Source of the DNA: CAZVAN01 sp964625245
Lineage (GTDB): Bacteria > Patescibacteriota > Saccharimonadia > Saccharimonadales > UBA10212
NCBI GenBank assembly: GCA_964625245.1
Contig: CAZVAN010000018.1
Location: forward strand, 1 to 21,583
Direction of reading: 5' to 3'
Length of the DNA stretch: 21,583 nt
Shown piece after piece: positions 13,890 through 21,583 of this stretch. Numbering within the stretch: the stretch's first letter is position 1; the number at the start of each line of letters is the position of its first letter. The translations under genes were made by a program, and so were the position numbers. The notes beneath the pieces are model-generated. The model did not search any database, was not told the DNA's origin, and worked only from the letters and a program-made list of their open reading frames with translations.

Positions 13890-15194
13890 TTGTCTTTTAA
13901 TAAAAAAACAATCAAAGAAATAGATCTTCACGGTAAGCGGGTATTGCTGCGCGCTGACTATAATGTGCCGGTTGAAAAAGGCCAGATTACGGATGATTAC
14001 CGCGTAAAGCAATCCTTACCCACAATTAACTACATCCTAGAGCAGGGTGCCAGTTTGGTCATAATGTCACATCTTGGCCGGCCTAAAGGGCCGGATGATA
14101 AAGAAGCCAGCCTAAAGCCGGTGGCTAAACGACTGGGCGAACTGTTGGATAAGCATGTGGAATTTGCGCCTGACTGCGTTGGTGAAGAAGTAAAACAGTT
14201 AGCCAGAAAATTGGAGCCTGGACAGATACTGTTGCTTGAAAATCTTCGCTTCCATCCGGAAGAGGAAAAAAACGACGAGAAATTCGCTAAACAGATTGTT
14301 GAAGCCACCGGAGCCGAGATTTTTGTGCAGGATGGGTTTGGCGTGGTACACCGAGCGCACGCCAGTACCGATGCTATCGCCAGACTGCTACCGGCGGTAG
14401 CCGGGCTGCTGCTTGAGAAGGAAGTGGATACTATAACCCGGGTTATGGAGGAACCAGCCCGGCCGTTTGTGGCAATTGTCGGTGGAGCAAAAATAGCCGA
14501 TAAAATAGATATCTTGAATCGGTTAATCGAAATAGCCGACTGTGTAGCCGTAGCCGGGGCCATGGCCAATAACTTTTTAGTGGCCAAAGGGCATAAACTT
14601 GGCAAAAGTCTGGTAGATAAGGCCGACGTACCAGAAGCTAAGAAGATTATGAGCAAGGCTAAAAGGGCCGAAAAAGACCGCAACTTCAACTTCCTGATAC
14701 CGGTCGATGGGGTAGTCTCCACCAACATTGACGGCACCAAGCCAACCCGGATAGTGGACATCAACAGCTATTCTCTAGCGGATATAGAATCCTATCCCAA
14801 AAAGCCGGAAAGCAAAAGCTACTCCGTAGCGGCCGATGAAATGGTGCTGGATATTGGCCCCCTCAGTGCTTATCAGATTGCCGGAGCCGTGAAGATGGCA
14901 AATACCGTTGTCTGGAACGGTACTTGTGGCGTGACTGAGACTAAAGGTATAGCTGGTGCTCATGCGCCCTTCGAGCACTCCACCCATATTGTTGTTAGCG
15001 CCATGATTGGGCCAAGCAATAAGCATCAAAACAAACCATTCACACTAGTTGGCGGCGGCGATACTGTCGGTTATGTTGAGCAGCAAGGTCTTGTTTCCGA
15101 TTTCAGCCACGTTTCAACCGGCGGTGGGGCCAGCTTAGAGCTGATGAGCGGCCATCAACTACCGGGTGTTGAAGCGCTTTGGAATAAGGACTAA
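13890..15194 (+). CDS. pgk: Phosphoglycerate kinase
   Basis: 434 aa from TTG 13890. Glycolytic enzyme transferring phosphate between 1,3-bisphosphoglycerate and ADP, giving 3-phosphoglycerate and ATP. Visible landmarks are RADYNVPV (residues 21-28), SHLGRPKG, LLENLRFHPEEEKND and DGFGVVHRAHAS in the N-domain, then GGAKIADKIDIL, and GDTVGYVEQ plus STGGGASLELMSG in the C-domain nucleotide and phosphate sites. The C-domain stretch GPLSAYQIAGAVKMANTVVW has small changes (Ser-Ala-Tyr after GPL) but looks functional. Start: TTG 13890 gives MSFNKKTIKEIDL with GGGTGGG 7 nt upstream. An in-frame GTG at 13878 lies within that Shine-Dalgarno and would add four residues. It is followed 42 nt later by tpiA, probably in one operon. 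Confidence 0.95.
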   Translation: MSFNKKTIKEIDLHGKRVLLRADYNVPVEKGQITDDYRVKQSLPTINYILEQGASLVIMSHLGRPKGPDDKEASLKPVAKRLGELLDKHVEFAPDCVGEEVKQLARKLEPGQILLLENLRFHPEEEKNDEKFAKQIVEATGAEIFVQDGFGVVHRAHASTDAIARLLPAVAGLLLEKEVDTITRVMEEPARPFVAIVGGAKIADKIDILNRLIEIADCVAVAGAMANNFLVAKGHKLGKSLVDKADVPEAKKIMSKAKRAEKDRNFNFLIPVDGVVSTNIDGTKPTRIVDINSYSLADIESYPKKPESKSYSVAADEMVLDIGPLSAYQIAGAVKMANTVVWNGTCGVTETKGIAGAHAPFEHSTHIVVSAMIGPSNKHQNKPFTLVGGGDTVGYVEQQGLVSDFSHVSTGGGASLELMSGHQLPGVEALWNKD

Positions 15195-15236
15195 GAGCTT
15201 TTGATGTACAATAAGCACAAGAGGAATAACAGATAG

Positions 15237-16046
15237 ATGCGAAAGATTATCATAGTCGGAAACTGGAAGATGCATCTCAACACTGGGCAGGCTAGCTTAC
15301 TAGTGCACCGGCTGCAAGAGAATGTCAAAATCTACCGGGACATTGAAGTAGTGCTGGCTCCCAGCATGCTAGTCCTTCAACCTTTGAGTCTGCAAATTGA
15401 CCACCGTAAATTCCGCTTGGCTGCCCAAAACGCCTATTTTAAAGACGAGGGCGCCTACACTGGTGAAGTTAGCTTTACTATGCTGCGTGATTTGGTGCGT
15501 TACGTAATTATCGGCCATAGCGAACGCCGCCATGTATTTTTGGAGGATTTACCTATGATTCGCGACAAAGTGGCTGCCGCTTTCCGCAACGAAATCACGC
15601 CGATACTCTGTGTTGGCGAAACTCAGCAGGATAAAGAAGATGGTGAAACCAAGCAAGTGCTCCATGACCAACTAATGACAGCTCTAGCTAATCTTACCGC
15701 CGAGGAAGTGGGCCAGATGGTGATTGCCTACGAACCGGTCTGGGCCATCAGCAGCGGTGCCGCTGATTATAAGCATCATGAAATCCCCAAGCCAGGTGAA
15801 GTTTCATCGGCTGTTAGTTATATAAGAAGCTACGTCAAAGACGTGTTTGGGCCAGACCCGGCTAGAAGTTTGCGAATAATTTATGGAGGCAGCGCCAGTG
15901 CCGATATGGTTGGCGGTTACCTGAACGTTAAGGGTGTTGACGGTTTTTTGCCCGGGGCGGCCAGTCTGAACTACCGCAGCTTCACAGACATCATAGAGGC
16001 GGCTCATAGATGGCAGCGGCAGGCTGAAGGCAACGACGATGAGTGA
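15237..16046 (+). CDS. tpiA: Triosephosphate isomerase
   Basis: A 269-aa TIM-barrel enzyme interconverting dihydroxyacetone phosphate and glyceraldehyde 3-phosphate. Active-site signatures are GNWKM (Lys11), IGHSERR (His94) and AYEPVWAI (Glu166). Phosphate-gripping motifs IYGGSAS and DGFLPGAAS lie near the C-terminus. DGFLPGAAS is a slight departure from the usual LVGGAS. AGAGGAA (15220-15226) serves as Shine-Dalgarno. A TACAAT (15207-15212) between pgk and tpiA could be an internal -10. The stop overlaps the next gene by 8 nt, so the downstream proline-rich protein is probably translationally coupled. Confidence 0.96.
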   Translation: MRKIIIVGNWKMHLNTGQASLLVHRLQENVKIYRDIEVVLAPSMLVLQPLSLQIDHRKFRLAAQNAYFKDEGAYTGEVSFTMLRDLVRYVIIGHSERRHVFLEDLPMIRDKVAAAFRNEITPILCVGETQQDKEDGETKQVLHDQLMTALANLTAEEVGQMVIAYEPVWAISSGAADYKHHEIPKPGEVSSAVSYIRSYVKDVFGPDPARSLRIIYGGSASADMVGGYLNVKGVDGFLPGAASLNYRSFTDIIEAAHRWQRQAEGNDDE

Positions 16047-16794
16047 CGAACCAAGTAAAGTATTTGATGTCGCAAGACCCAGCCACGTCAATCCAGATAA
16101 CACCTCGCGGCCAATAATCCCTGGTCACCATCCTTCCATGCCCGACCCAATGATGCGACCCAAACCACCAGCCCCGGAACCGGCGCCAACGCCATCGGTC
16201 TTAACTCCGCCAGCCTCAACTCCCGGAATAGTTCTGCAGCCGGGTCGTCCCATAACTCCACCAACTCATGAGCAAGAGCATAACTCTATAACAGAGCATC
16301 ATCAAGCTAAGGTTATAGAAGTCAGCGATAAAGCCCGGATTGAGATTGCTGCCAGCGAACCTAAACTACCCGAGGTATCTCAGCCGGAGACGCCGCAACC
16401 TATTGTGCCAAGTGCGATGCCTCACGAGCCAGCACCTGGCATAGTTAGTGCCTCACCAGCAGTCGTAGATACGCCAGCCTCTAACTTTGTTAGCTCGACT
16501 ACCAGCCCGGGGGGCAATGTTATAGCGCCGGCTGCAGTACCGCCACCAACGCCACTACCGGCGGTTGACACTCCCATCTCCGCCCCAACCCCGACTGCCG
16601 AGCCGGTAGTTCATCACCAGACGCTACCAATGGGCCATCCTCCAGTCACCGGCGCCGGGCGGTTGAAGCACGTTGTCCTATGGCTATCCGTAATTCTTTT
16701 TTTTGCAGCCTTTGCCGGCTATCTGGCAATTGACGCTGGCTTTGTTAGCTCTCCAATCAAGCTGCCTTTTCACATTTTTGATCGCCAAAAATAA
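16039..16794 (+). CDS. Proline-rich tail-anchored membrane protein, function unknown
   Basis: 251 aa. Residues 1-205 are Pro/Ala/Thr-rich and almost certainly disordered. There is one membrane helix near residues 212-233 (HVVLWLSVILFFAAFAGYLA), then a short tail ending FDRQK. No enzymatic motif is visible. The arrangement, a long cytoplasmic or wall-spanning proline-rich arm with a single C-terminal helix, is common in Patescibacteria but not assigned a job. The ATG lies inside the tpiA stop region (ATGAGTGA), which supports coupling. Base composition matches the neighbours. The helix orientation cannot be decided from the sequence. Confidence 0.8.
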   Translation: MSDEPSKVFDVARPSHVNPDNTSRPIIPGHHPSMPDPMMRPKPPAPEPAPTPSVLTPPASTPGIVLQPGRPITPPTHEQEHNSITEHHQAKVIEVSDKARIEIAASEPKLPEVSQPETPQPIVPSAMPHEPAPGIVSASPAVVDTPASNFVSSTTSPGGNVIAPAAVPPPTPLPAVDTPISAPTPTAEPVVHHQTLPMGHPPVTGAGRLKHVVLWLSVILFFAAFAGYLAIDAGFVSSPIKLPFHIFDRQK

Positions 16795-16805
16795 ACTCCT
16801 TAGTT

Positions 16806-16814
16806 TGCTAGAAT
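16806..16814 (+). promoter_or_regulatory. Extended -10 promoter of the uvrD-like gene (leaderless)
   Basis: TGC-TAGAAT has its hexamer at 16809-16814, then exactly 6 nt to GTG 16821. The nonamer and spacing are identical to those at the histidine kinase. No Shine-Dalgarno is present. Confidence 0.55.
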
Positions 16815-16820
16815 GTTTAG

Positions 16821-18950
16821 GTGCAGGAGACATTACTCAAAGGGCTTAATGCTGAGCAAAAAAGAGCAGTCGAGACCACTGACGGCCCGCTTTTGATATT
16901 GGCCGGGGCCGGAAGCGGTAAGACTAAGACGCTGACTCACCGCATTGCTTATATTCTGGCCAACCATAAGGCTACGCCCTATAACATTCTGGCCGTGACT
17001 TTTACCAACAAGGCCGCAGGTGAAATGCGCGAGCGCGTTGCTTTGCTCGTGCCTGGCAACTCCGGCAGCCGGACCTTTATGCCGTTCATGGGAACTTTTC
17101 ACAGTATCTGTGTCAGGATTCTTCGCCAGGACGGCGAAAACTATGGCGTCGCTCGTAACTTCATAATATGGGATGAGGGCGACCGGTTGGCGGCTGTTAA
17201 AAGGGTCAGCAAACAACTCAATATTGACGAGAAAAAATTTCCGCCGAGATTGCTTAGCTCACTAATCAGCAGCGCCAAAAACGAGATGGTCAGCACGGCC
17301 GAATTTGCTCAGGTTGCCGGAGATACGCCAGCTGCTGCGGCCGCCGCCAAGGTCTATCCGCTTTATGAACTAAGCCTAAAAGACTCCAACGCCTTAGATT
17401 TTGACGACCTTATTGGCAAAGCTGTAGGCCTGCTAGAAAAATATCCGGATTTTAGAAAGAAATGGCAGGACCAGTTTAAATACATCATGGTTGATGAATA
17501 CCAGGACACCAACTCGGCTCAGTATAAGCTCATAAAACTGCTAACCGGTCCTCATAAAAACATCGCTGTAGTAGGCGATGACTGGCAAAGTATATATTCT
17601 TGGCGCGGTGCTGATTACCGCAATATCTTGAATTTTGAAAAGGACTATCCTAAAGGCTCAGTCATCAAACTGGAACAAAACTATCGCAGTACTAAGAATA
17701 TCCTTGATGCTTCGCATAGCGTTATATCGCAAAATACCAGCCGCAGCGATAAGAAACTTTGGACAGCTGCAGGTGCCGGTAACCCGGTGCAGATTATCCC
17801 CGTCAGTAGCGAGCGGGCTGAAGCCGAAACTATTTTGCGGCGGATACGAGTAGCTGTGGATTCTGGCTCGAGGAGTCTAAAAGATTTCGCCGTACTTTAC
17901 CGCACCAATGCCCAGAGCCGGGCAATTGAAGAGGTTTTTGTGCACCACGGACTGCCTTACCGGATTGTCGGTGGCGTGCGCTTTTATGATCGCAAGGAAG
18001 TTAAGGACATTATTGCCTACTTGCGCCTAATTTATCAGCCAGAGGATACAGCCAGTTTTAACCGTATCGTCAATGTACCGGCTAGAGCAATTGGCGCCAA
18101 ATCGGTTGAAAATTTTAATACCTGGCGGGCCAGCCGTGGCTACACTCTAGCCGAAGGCCTGAGCAATGTAGCTGAAGCCACCGAGTTAACACCCAAGGCC
18201 CAAAAAGGCTTTGCTGAACTGGCCCGCTTGCTTTCCACTTTCCGGGCGCAAATGGACGAGTTGACGCCGGCTAGTCTAGTCGACTCGCTAATCCGTCGGA
18301 TTGACTACCTGCGCTTTTTGGAAGACGGCACGCCGCAGGGCGAAGCTCGCATCGAAAATGTTCGAGAGCTGCTGAGCGTGGCGGCCGAATATCAAGATGC
18401 CGGTCTGTCTAACTTTCTGGAAGAGGTAGCCCTGATTAGCGACCTGGACGGCGCTGATTTTGGTAATGACGCCGTGATGCTGATGACCTTGCATTCCGCC
18501 AAAGGCCTGGAATTTCCTGTGGTCTATATAACCGGGCTGGAAGAATCCATCTTCCCCCACAGTCGAGCGCTTTATGACGCTAACGAGCTTGAAGAAGAGC
18601 GGCGGCTAATGTACGTCGGCATGACCCGGGCCCGCGAGGAACTCATACTAACTTACGCTGTAGAACGAATACTATACGGCGGACGGCAGCACAACCCACC
18701 CAGCCGTTTTTTGTCCGATATCGATGGCTCGGCACTGTCCCAAACCCTAAGTTTTGATAACCCGAGTGCGAATGCAGGCATTGAGGAACCCCGCTACGTT
18801 TTGGAGCTAGTTGAGGGTGATGCTATCAAACACGACCTCTTCGGCCAGGGTACAGTCATGGAAATCGAGGGCGAAACAGCCACCATTTACTTCAAAGGCA
18901 AGGGCACTAAAAAGTTAAATATAGCGTTTGCCCCCATCGAGAAGCTATAG
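16821..18950 (+). CDS. UvrD/PcrA-family superfamily 1A DNA helicase
   Basis: 709-aa ATP-dependent 3'-5' DNA helicase expected to act in nucleotide-excision and mismatch repair or replication-fork upkeep. The motifs are in order: Q-motif region LNAEQKRAV, motif I AGAGSGKT (28-35), Ia FTNKAAGEM, Ib GTFHS, II DEYQDTN, III GDDWQSIYSWRGA, IV LEQNYRS, V LMTLHSAKGLEFPVVY and VI RRLMYVGMTRAREEL. The C-terminal tail (HDLFGQGTVMEIEGETATIYFKG) is the Tudor-like fold typical of PcrA. The GTG start follows from the -10 lying 6 nt upstream and from MQETLLKGLNAEQ matching the family N-terminus. PcrA versus UvrD cannot be separated here. Confidence 0.95.
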   Translation: MQETLLKGLNAEQKRAVETTDGPLLILAGAGSGKTKTLTHRIAYILANHKATPYNILAVTFTNKAAGEMRERVALLVPGNSGSRTFMPFMGTFHSICVRILRQDGENYGVARNFIIWDEGDRLAAVKRVSKQLNIDEKKFPPRLLSSLISSAKNEMVSTAEFAQVAGDTPAAAAAAKVYPLYELSLKDSNALDFDDLIGKAVGLLEKYPDFRKKWQDQFKYIMVDEYQDTNSAQYKLIKLLTGPHKNIAVVGDDWQSIYSWRGADYRNILNFEKDYPKGSVIKLEQNYRSTKNILDASHSVISQNTSRSDKKLWTAAGAGNPVQIIPVSSERAEAETILRRIRVAVDSGSRSLKDFAVLYRTNAQSRAIEEVFVHHGLPYRIVGGVRFYDRKEVKDIIAYLRLIYQPEDTASFNRIVNVPARAIGAKSVENFNTWRASRGYTLAEGLSNVAEATELTPKAQKGFAELARLLSTFRAQMDELTPASLVDSLIRRIDYLRFLEDGTPQGEARIENVRELLSVAAEYQDAGLSNFLEEVALISDLDGADFGNDAVMLMTLHSAKGLEFPVVYITGLEESIFPHSRALYDANELEEERRLMYVGMTRAREELILTYAVERILYGGRQHNPPSRFLSDIDGSALSQTLSFDNPSANAGIEEPRYVLELVEGDAIKHDLFGQGTVMEIEGETATIYFKGKGTKKLNIAFAPIEKL

Positions 18951-18976
18951 CAATTACGGTCTAGGTTGAGCCATTT

Positions 18977-18985
18977 TGGTATAAT
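18977..18985 (+). promoter_or_regulatory. Extended -10 promoter of the RpfB/YabE-like gene
   Basis: TGG-TATAAT has a consensus hexamer at 18980-18985. The ~40-nt leader carries GAGAGGG (19017-19023). CGCTGG (18993-18998) can pair with CCAGCG (19029-19034), which touches the GTG start, so the start may be partly occluded. Confidence 0.6.
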
Positions 18986-19033
18986 GTAAGTTCGCTGGTT
19001 TGGATAGAACATAACAGAGAGGGACTAGCCAGC

Positions 19034-20305
19034 GTGCCCGTTTTTATGAGATTTAGAAACATTTTTTCGCGGCACTATAGCAAAGCCCACAAAGCCGGCC
19101 GGGTACATATCTATAATCGACCATATATAATCCCAATTATGGGACTTTTTGTAGGGGTCCTTATTGTACTTGGGATTTTGATTATTAGAGGTGGCTCACC
19201 TCCTCGCCCATATGACTCGCACATCGTCTTTGTGTTTGATAATGGCCAAAAACAGACAATTGATACCAGAGTAGCCACGGTCGGCGATTTAGTTAAGCGC
19301 TTGCCGCTGCACCTAATTCCAGAGGACGTGATTGAGCCATCGCTCGATACCAAGATTGTGCAGGATAATTTTAGGATTAATGTCTACCGAGCGAGGCCGG
19401 TAACAGTGGTGGATAATGGGGTGAAAACCGTAGCTATAACGGCCCAAAAGAGCCCGCGTGTAGCCGCCCAGGACGCTGGGATTACTGTCTATCCGGAGGA
19501 CAACACCAGCTTTGTGCAGGGCGATATCAGTGAAAACACTATCGGTGAACAGGTGGTAATTGACCGGGCTACGCCAGTAGCTCTTACCCTATATGGTACG
19601 CCGCTAACCGTCAGGACTCATACCAAAACAGTTGGCGACTTGCTTAAAGAAAAGCAGGTTAAACTGACTAAAGACGATGTGCTAGCACCGGCTGCCGATA
19701 CGCCTATAACGCCCGATATAGCCGTGGCCGTGGTTCGAAACGGAACACAAGTGACCACAGTTGAAGAACCAATCGCTCCGCCTGTTCAGTATGTTGATGA
19801 TGCCAGTTTAAGTTTGGGTGCCACCGCCGTCCGCCAGCCAGGCGCAGCTGGTAAAAAAGTGGTTACCTACCAGGTTATTACCCAGAACGCTATTGTGACC
19901 AGTAAAACCGTTCTACAGTCAGTTGTCACCCAAAATCCGGTGCCCCAAATTGTAGCTAGAGGCACGACAGTTTACGTGATTGGCGACCATGCGGCGCTAA
20001 TGGCCACCGCAGGAATTAGCCCCGGCGATTATGGCTACGTGGACTACATAGTAGGTAACGAATCTGGCTGGTGCCCTACCAAAGCACAGGGCGAGCATTA
20101 CTGCTCCACTGTGCCGGATAATCCCTACACGCCCTATGGTTATGGTTTTTGTCAGGCAACACCCGGGTCTAAAATGGTTAGCGCCGGAGCCGATTGGGCG
20201 ACTAACCCAATAACTCAGCTGCGTTGGTGTAGCGGCTACGCCACTACACGCTATGGTGGTTGGGCTGGAGCTTACAACCACTGGGTTGCCTATCATAATT
20301 GGTAG
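19034..20305 (+). CDS. RpfB/YabE-like wall hydrolase: TM, DUF348, G5, lysozyme-like domain
   Basis: 423-aa membrane-anchored protein, probably acting on peptidoglycan outside the cell. It has a basic N-terminus, a membrane helix (~32-52) and two to three DUF348-type repeats (~62-230; TVGDLVKRLPLHLIPEDVI and TVGDLLKEKQVKLTKDDVL are clear partners). A G5-like domain covers ~243-312. The C-terminal lysozyme/Rpf-like domain has GNESGW with likely catalytic Glu343, GYGFCQATPGSKM, and a GGWAGAYNHW ending. Cys347, 357, 373 and 399 could form two disulfides. Start GTG follows GAGAGGG by 10 nt. Gene order with rsmA two genes downstream mirrors rpfB-ksgA in Actinobacteria and yabE-rnmV-ksgA in Bacillus. 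Substrate specificity is inferred. Confidence 0.85.
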   Translation: MPVFMRFRNIFSRHYSKAHKAGRVHIYNRPYIIPIMGLFVGVLIVLGILIIRGGSPPRPYDSHIVFVFDNGQKQTIDTRVATVGDLVKRLPLHLIPEDVIEPSLDTKIVQDNFRINVYRARPVTVVDNGVKTVAITAQKSPRVAAQDAGITVYPEDNTSFVQGDISENTIGEQVVIDRATPVALTLYGTPLTVRTHTKTVGDLLKEKQVKLTKDDVLAPAADTPITPDIAVAVVRNGTQVTTVEEPIAPPVQYVDDASLSLGATAVRQPGAAGKKVVTYQVITQNAIVTSKTVLQSVVTQNPVPQIVARGTTVYVIGDHAALMATAGISPGDYGYVDYIVGNESGWCPTKAQGEHYCSTVPDNPYTPYGYGFCQATPGSKMVSAGADWATNPITQLRWCSGYATTRYGGWAGAYNHWVAYHNW

Positions 20306-20323
20306 TAAATCGCCTGGCAGTAG

Positions 20324-20329
20324 TACAAT
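20324..20329 (+). promoter_or_regulatory. -10 element of the MFS-like gene (leaderless)
   Basis: TACAAT is followed by exactly 6 nt (CAAGGC) and ATG 20336. This is the same spacing as at folD, murD, the kinase and the helicase. No clear -35; AAGG 3 nt before the ATG is too close to act as a normal Shine-Dalgarno. Confidence 0.4.
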
Positions 20330-20335
20330 CAAGGC

Positions 20336-20887
20336 ATGCTTAATCTGAGAATCCGCTACCTACTGTTTGCTAATTATTTGAACCTTTTCGCCTTTGCCTT
20401 CTTTACTCCGCTATATGCTATTTTTGTTTTGGGGCTTGGCGGAAATGCAAAAACTGTTGGTCTGACATCCGGCGTAGGGGCGTACGCTGCGGCACTAATG
20501 ATTCTTTTTATCGGGAAGTGGGAAAATAGCCAAAAACACAAAGAGCGCCTGGTAGTGACTGGCTTTTTCTGGCTGGCCGGCGGCGCAGTAGCTTATATAC
20601 TCGTGCATCATATTTGGCAACTGTTTGTCGTACAGATATTTAATGCCATCGGTACAGGCTTATTAGTACCGGCCCTTCGGAGTACCTATGCCGAGTGGGA
20701 GGATAAGGGCAAGGAAACTCAAGAATGGGCCTTTTGGGAAGGCGGCAACCGTATATTTATAGCAACCGGGGCCATAATTAGTGGGTTTATACTGAGCTCA
20801 GTAGGCAGCTTCAAAGGACTTTTCGCTTTTATGGCAGCTATCCAGTTTGTAGCTGCCATAGTATCACTTAAAATCTTACAAAAATGA
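20336..20887 (+). CDS. Half-size MFS-like membrane protein
   Basis: 183 aa with about six hydrophobic helices. It starts with a typical MFS first helix (LRIRYLLFANYLNLFAFAFFTPLYAIFVLGLGG). AKTVGLTSGVGAYAAALM and a charged loop (KWENSQKHKERLVV) then match the A-motif position between helices 2 and 3. Full MFS transporters have about 12 helices and 400 aa, so this is half-length. No frameshift remnant follows, because its TGA overlaps the rsmA ATG as ATGA. It therefore appears to be a genuine short form, perhaps working as a dimer. The substrate is unknown. Its position between the hydrolase and rsmA suggests co-transcription with rsmA. Confidence 0.75.
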   Translation: MLNLRIRYLLFANYLNLFAFAFFTPLYAIFVLGLGGNAKTVGLTSGVGAYAAALMILFIGKWENSQKHKERLVVTGFFWLAGGAVAYILVHHIWQLFVVQIFNAIGTGLLVPALRSTYAEWEDKGKETQEWAFWEGGNRIFIATGAIISGFILSSVGSFKGLFAFMAAIQFVAAIVSLKILQK

Positions 20888-21583
20888 TCCCGGCCAAAAA
20901 ATCTTTGGGTCAGCATTGGCTGACTGACGTTGAAGCCCTGGAGGCAATTTCTGAGTATGCCGAGATTGGCCCAAAAGACACTGTTTTAGAAATTGGCCCC
21001 GGCTTGGGACACCTTACAAACTATTTAGTAAGGCAGGCATCACACGTTATTGCGGTTGAGCTGGACGAGAGTTTGGCAGCTGAGCTGCCAAGGCGGGTGC
21101 CAGCTGATAACCTGAGTGTAGTCCAGGCCGACATCCTGGAGTTTGATTTAACGCAGTTGCCAATCAGATACAAAGTAGTTGCCAATATCCCGTATTATCT
21201 AACCAGCAATCTGATGCGGGTATTATCCGAGTCATCCAATCCGCCTCACTTAATGGTTCTGTTAGTTCAAAAAGAGGTGGCCGAGCGGATTGCTGCCGGG
21301 CCCGGGCAAATGAGTCTGCTGGCAGTCAGTGTACAGATTTACTACCGCGCAGAGCTTGGTATAGCGCTTCAGGCCGAGCTTTTTATTCCACCACCCAAAG
21401 TTGATTCTCGAGTAGTCATTTTAACGCGTCATACTAAGCCGTTATTCCATAATTTGGATACCAAAAACTTTTTTAGACTAGTTAAGGCCGGTTTTTCCGG
21501 GCGCCGCAAGAAATTGCGCAGTTCCTTATCGGCTGGTCTGGGTATCCCTAAAGAGCAGGCTGACGAGCTGCTTGTGAAGGCCT
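20884..21583 (+). CDS. rsmA: 16S rRNA dimethyladenosine transferase RsmA/KsgA (3' end outside window)
   Basis: 233 codons are visible and the gene runs off the window. The enzyme dimethylates two adjacent adenines in the 3' hairpin of 16S rRNA using S-adenosylmethionine. Motifs: KKSLGQHWL at the N-terminus (SLGQNFL is more usual), SAM motif I VLEIGPGLGHLT (34-45), acidic VELDE (58-62), QADILEF, catalytic motif IV NIPYYLTS (101-108), LVQKEVAERI, FIPPPKVDSRVV and the start of the C-terminal RNA-binding helices (FSGRRKKLRSSL). The start ATG overlaps the upstream stop (ATGA), which implies translational coupling. Confidence 0.96.
   Translation, partial: MIPAKKSLGQHWLTDVEALEAISEYAEIGPKDTVLEIGPGLGHLTNYLVRQASHVIAVELDESLAAELPRRVPADNLSVVQADILEFDLTQLPIRYKVVANIPYYLTSNLMRVLSESSNPPHLMVLLVQKEVAERIAAGPGQMSLLAVSVQIYYRAELGIALQAELFIPPPKVDSRVVILTRHTKPLFHNLDTKNFFRLVKAGFSGRRKKLRSSLSAGLGIPKEQADELLVKA

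Noticed and set aside
13876..13890. T-box leader for pgk
   Set aside because: GGGTGGGACC resembles the T-box, but there is no specifier hairpin, the gene is not an aminoacyl-tRNA synthetase or amino-acid gene, and the canonical ACCGCG ending is absent.
14030..14764. Long antisense ORF inside pgk
   Set aside because: It is a Ser/Leu-rich shadow of the pgk reading frame without start signals or recognisable domains.

Overview
The window looks like chromosome from a Patescibacteria (CPR) bacterium, most likely Candidatus Saccharibacteria. This rests on gene content and order, not on a database search. The supporting signs are: small standard-code genes (TGA is a stop at tpiA, murD and the small MFS gene), a DUF348/G5/lysozyme-like cell-wall enzyme just upstream of rsmA, an LPxTG surface protein, a 7TM-GAF histidine kinase, and CPAGQTGTYPNC repeats in a secreted protein. 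The sequence is a scaffold with two 100-N gaps (10021-10120 and 11815-11914).

Layout. 1-5290 is mostly minus strand: a partial tRNA-Lys, a secreted trypsin-like protease, folD on the plus strand, then murL, murD and a stand-alone receiver. The MurD-like ligase and the MurL epimerase overlap by 4 bp. Together they are best read as the L-Glu ligase/epimerase route to D-Glu-containing peptidoglycan precursors. From 5370 on everything is on the plus strand: a GNAT-like protein, a GC-rich membrane-protein gene ending in a perfect terminator palindrome, an unknown protein, and a histidine kinase cut by gap 1. Next come a strong promoter with a structured non-coding region, a GC-rich secreted repeat protein (cut by gap 2) between two inverted structured repeats, and an LPNTG surface protein. 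The right third is housekeeping: tRNA-Glu, pgk, tpiA, a proline-rich tail-anchored protein, a UvrD/PcrA helicase, an RpfB/YabE-like hydrolase, a half-size MFS protein and rsmA, which runs off the end.

Gene interplay. murD/murL, the lysozyme-like protein and the LPxTG protein all concern a Gram-positive-type wall. pgk and tpiA form the lower-glycolysis pair. The receiver and the kinase are both signalling parts, but they are not adjacent.

Most unusual features. (1) A pair of inverted ~80-nt sites (10340-10416 and 12362-12449) shares two sequence boxes and a stem with a compensatory base change, and the pair brackets a GC-rich gene with no transposase. (2) A near-consensus promoter at 10122-10150 drives a highly structured RNA that matches no family I recognise. 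(3) A -10 hexamer lies exactly 6 nt from the start codon at five genes, which implies widespread leaderless transcription. (4) A candidate pseudoknotted RNA precedes tRNA-Glu.
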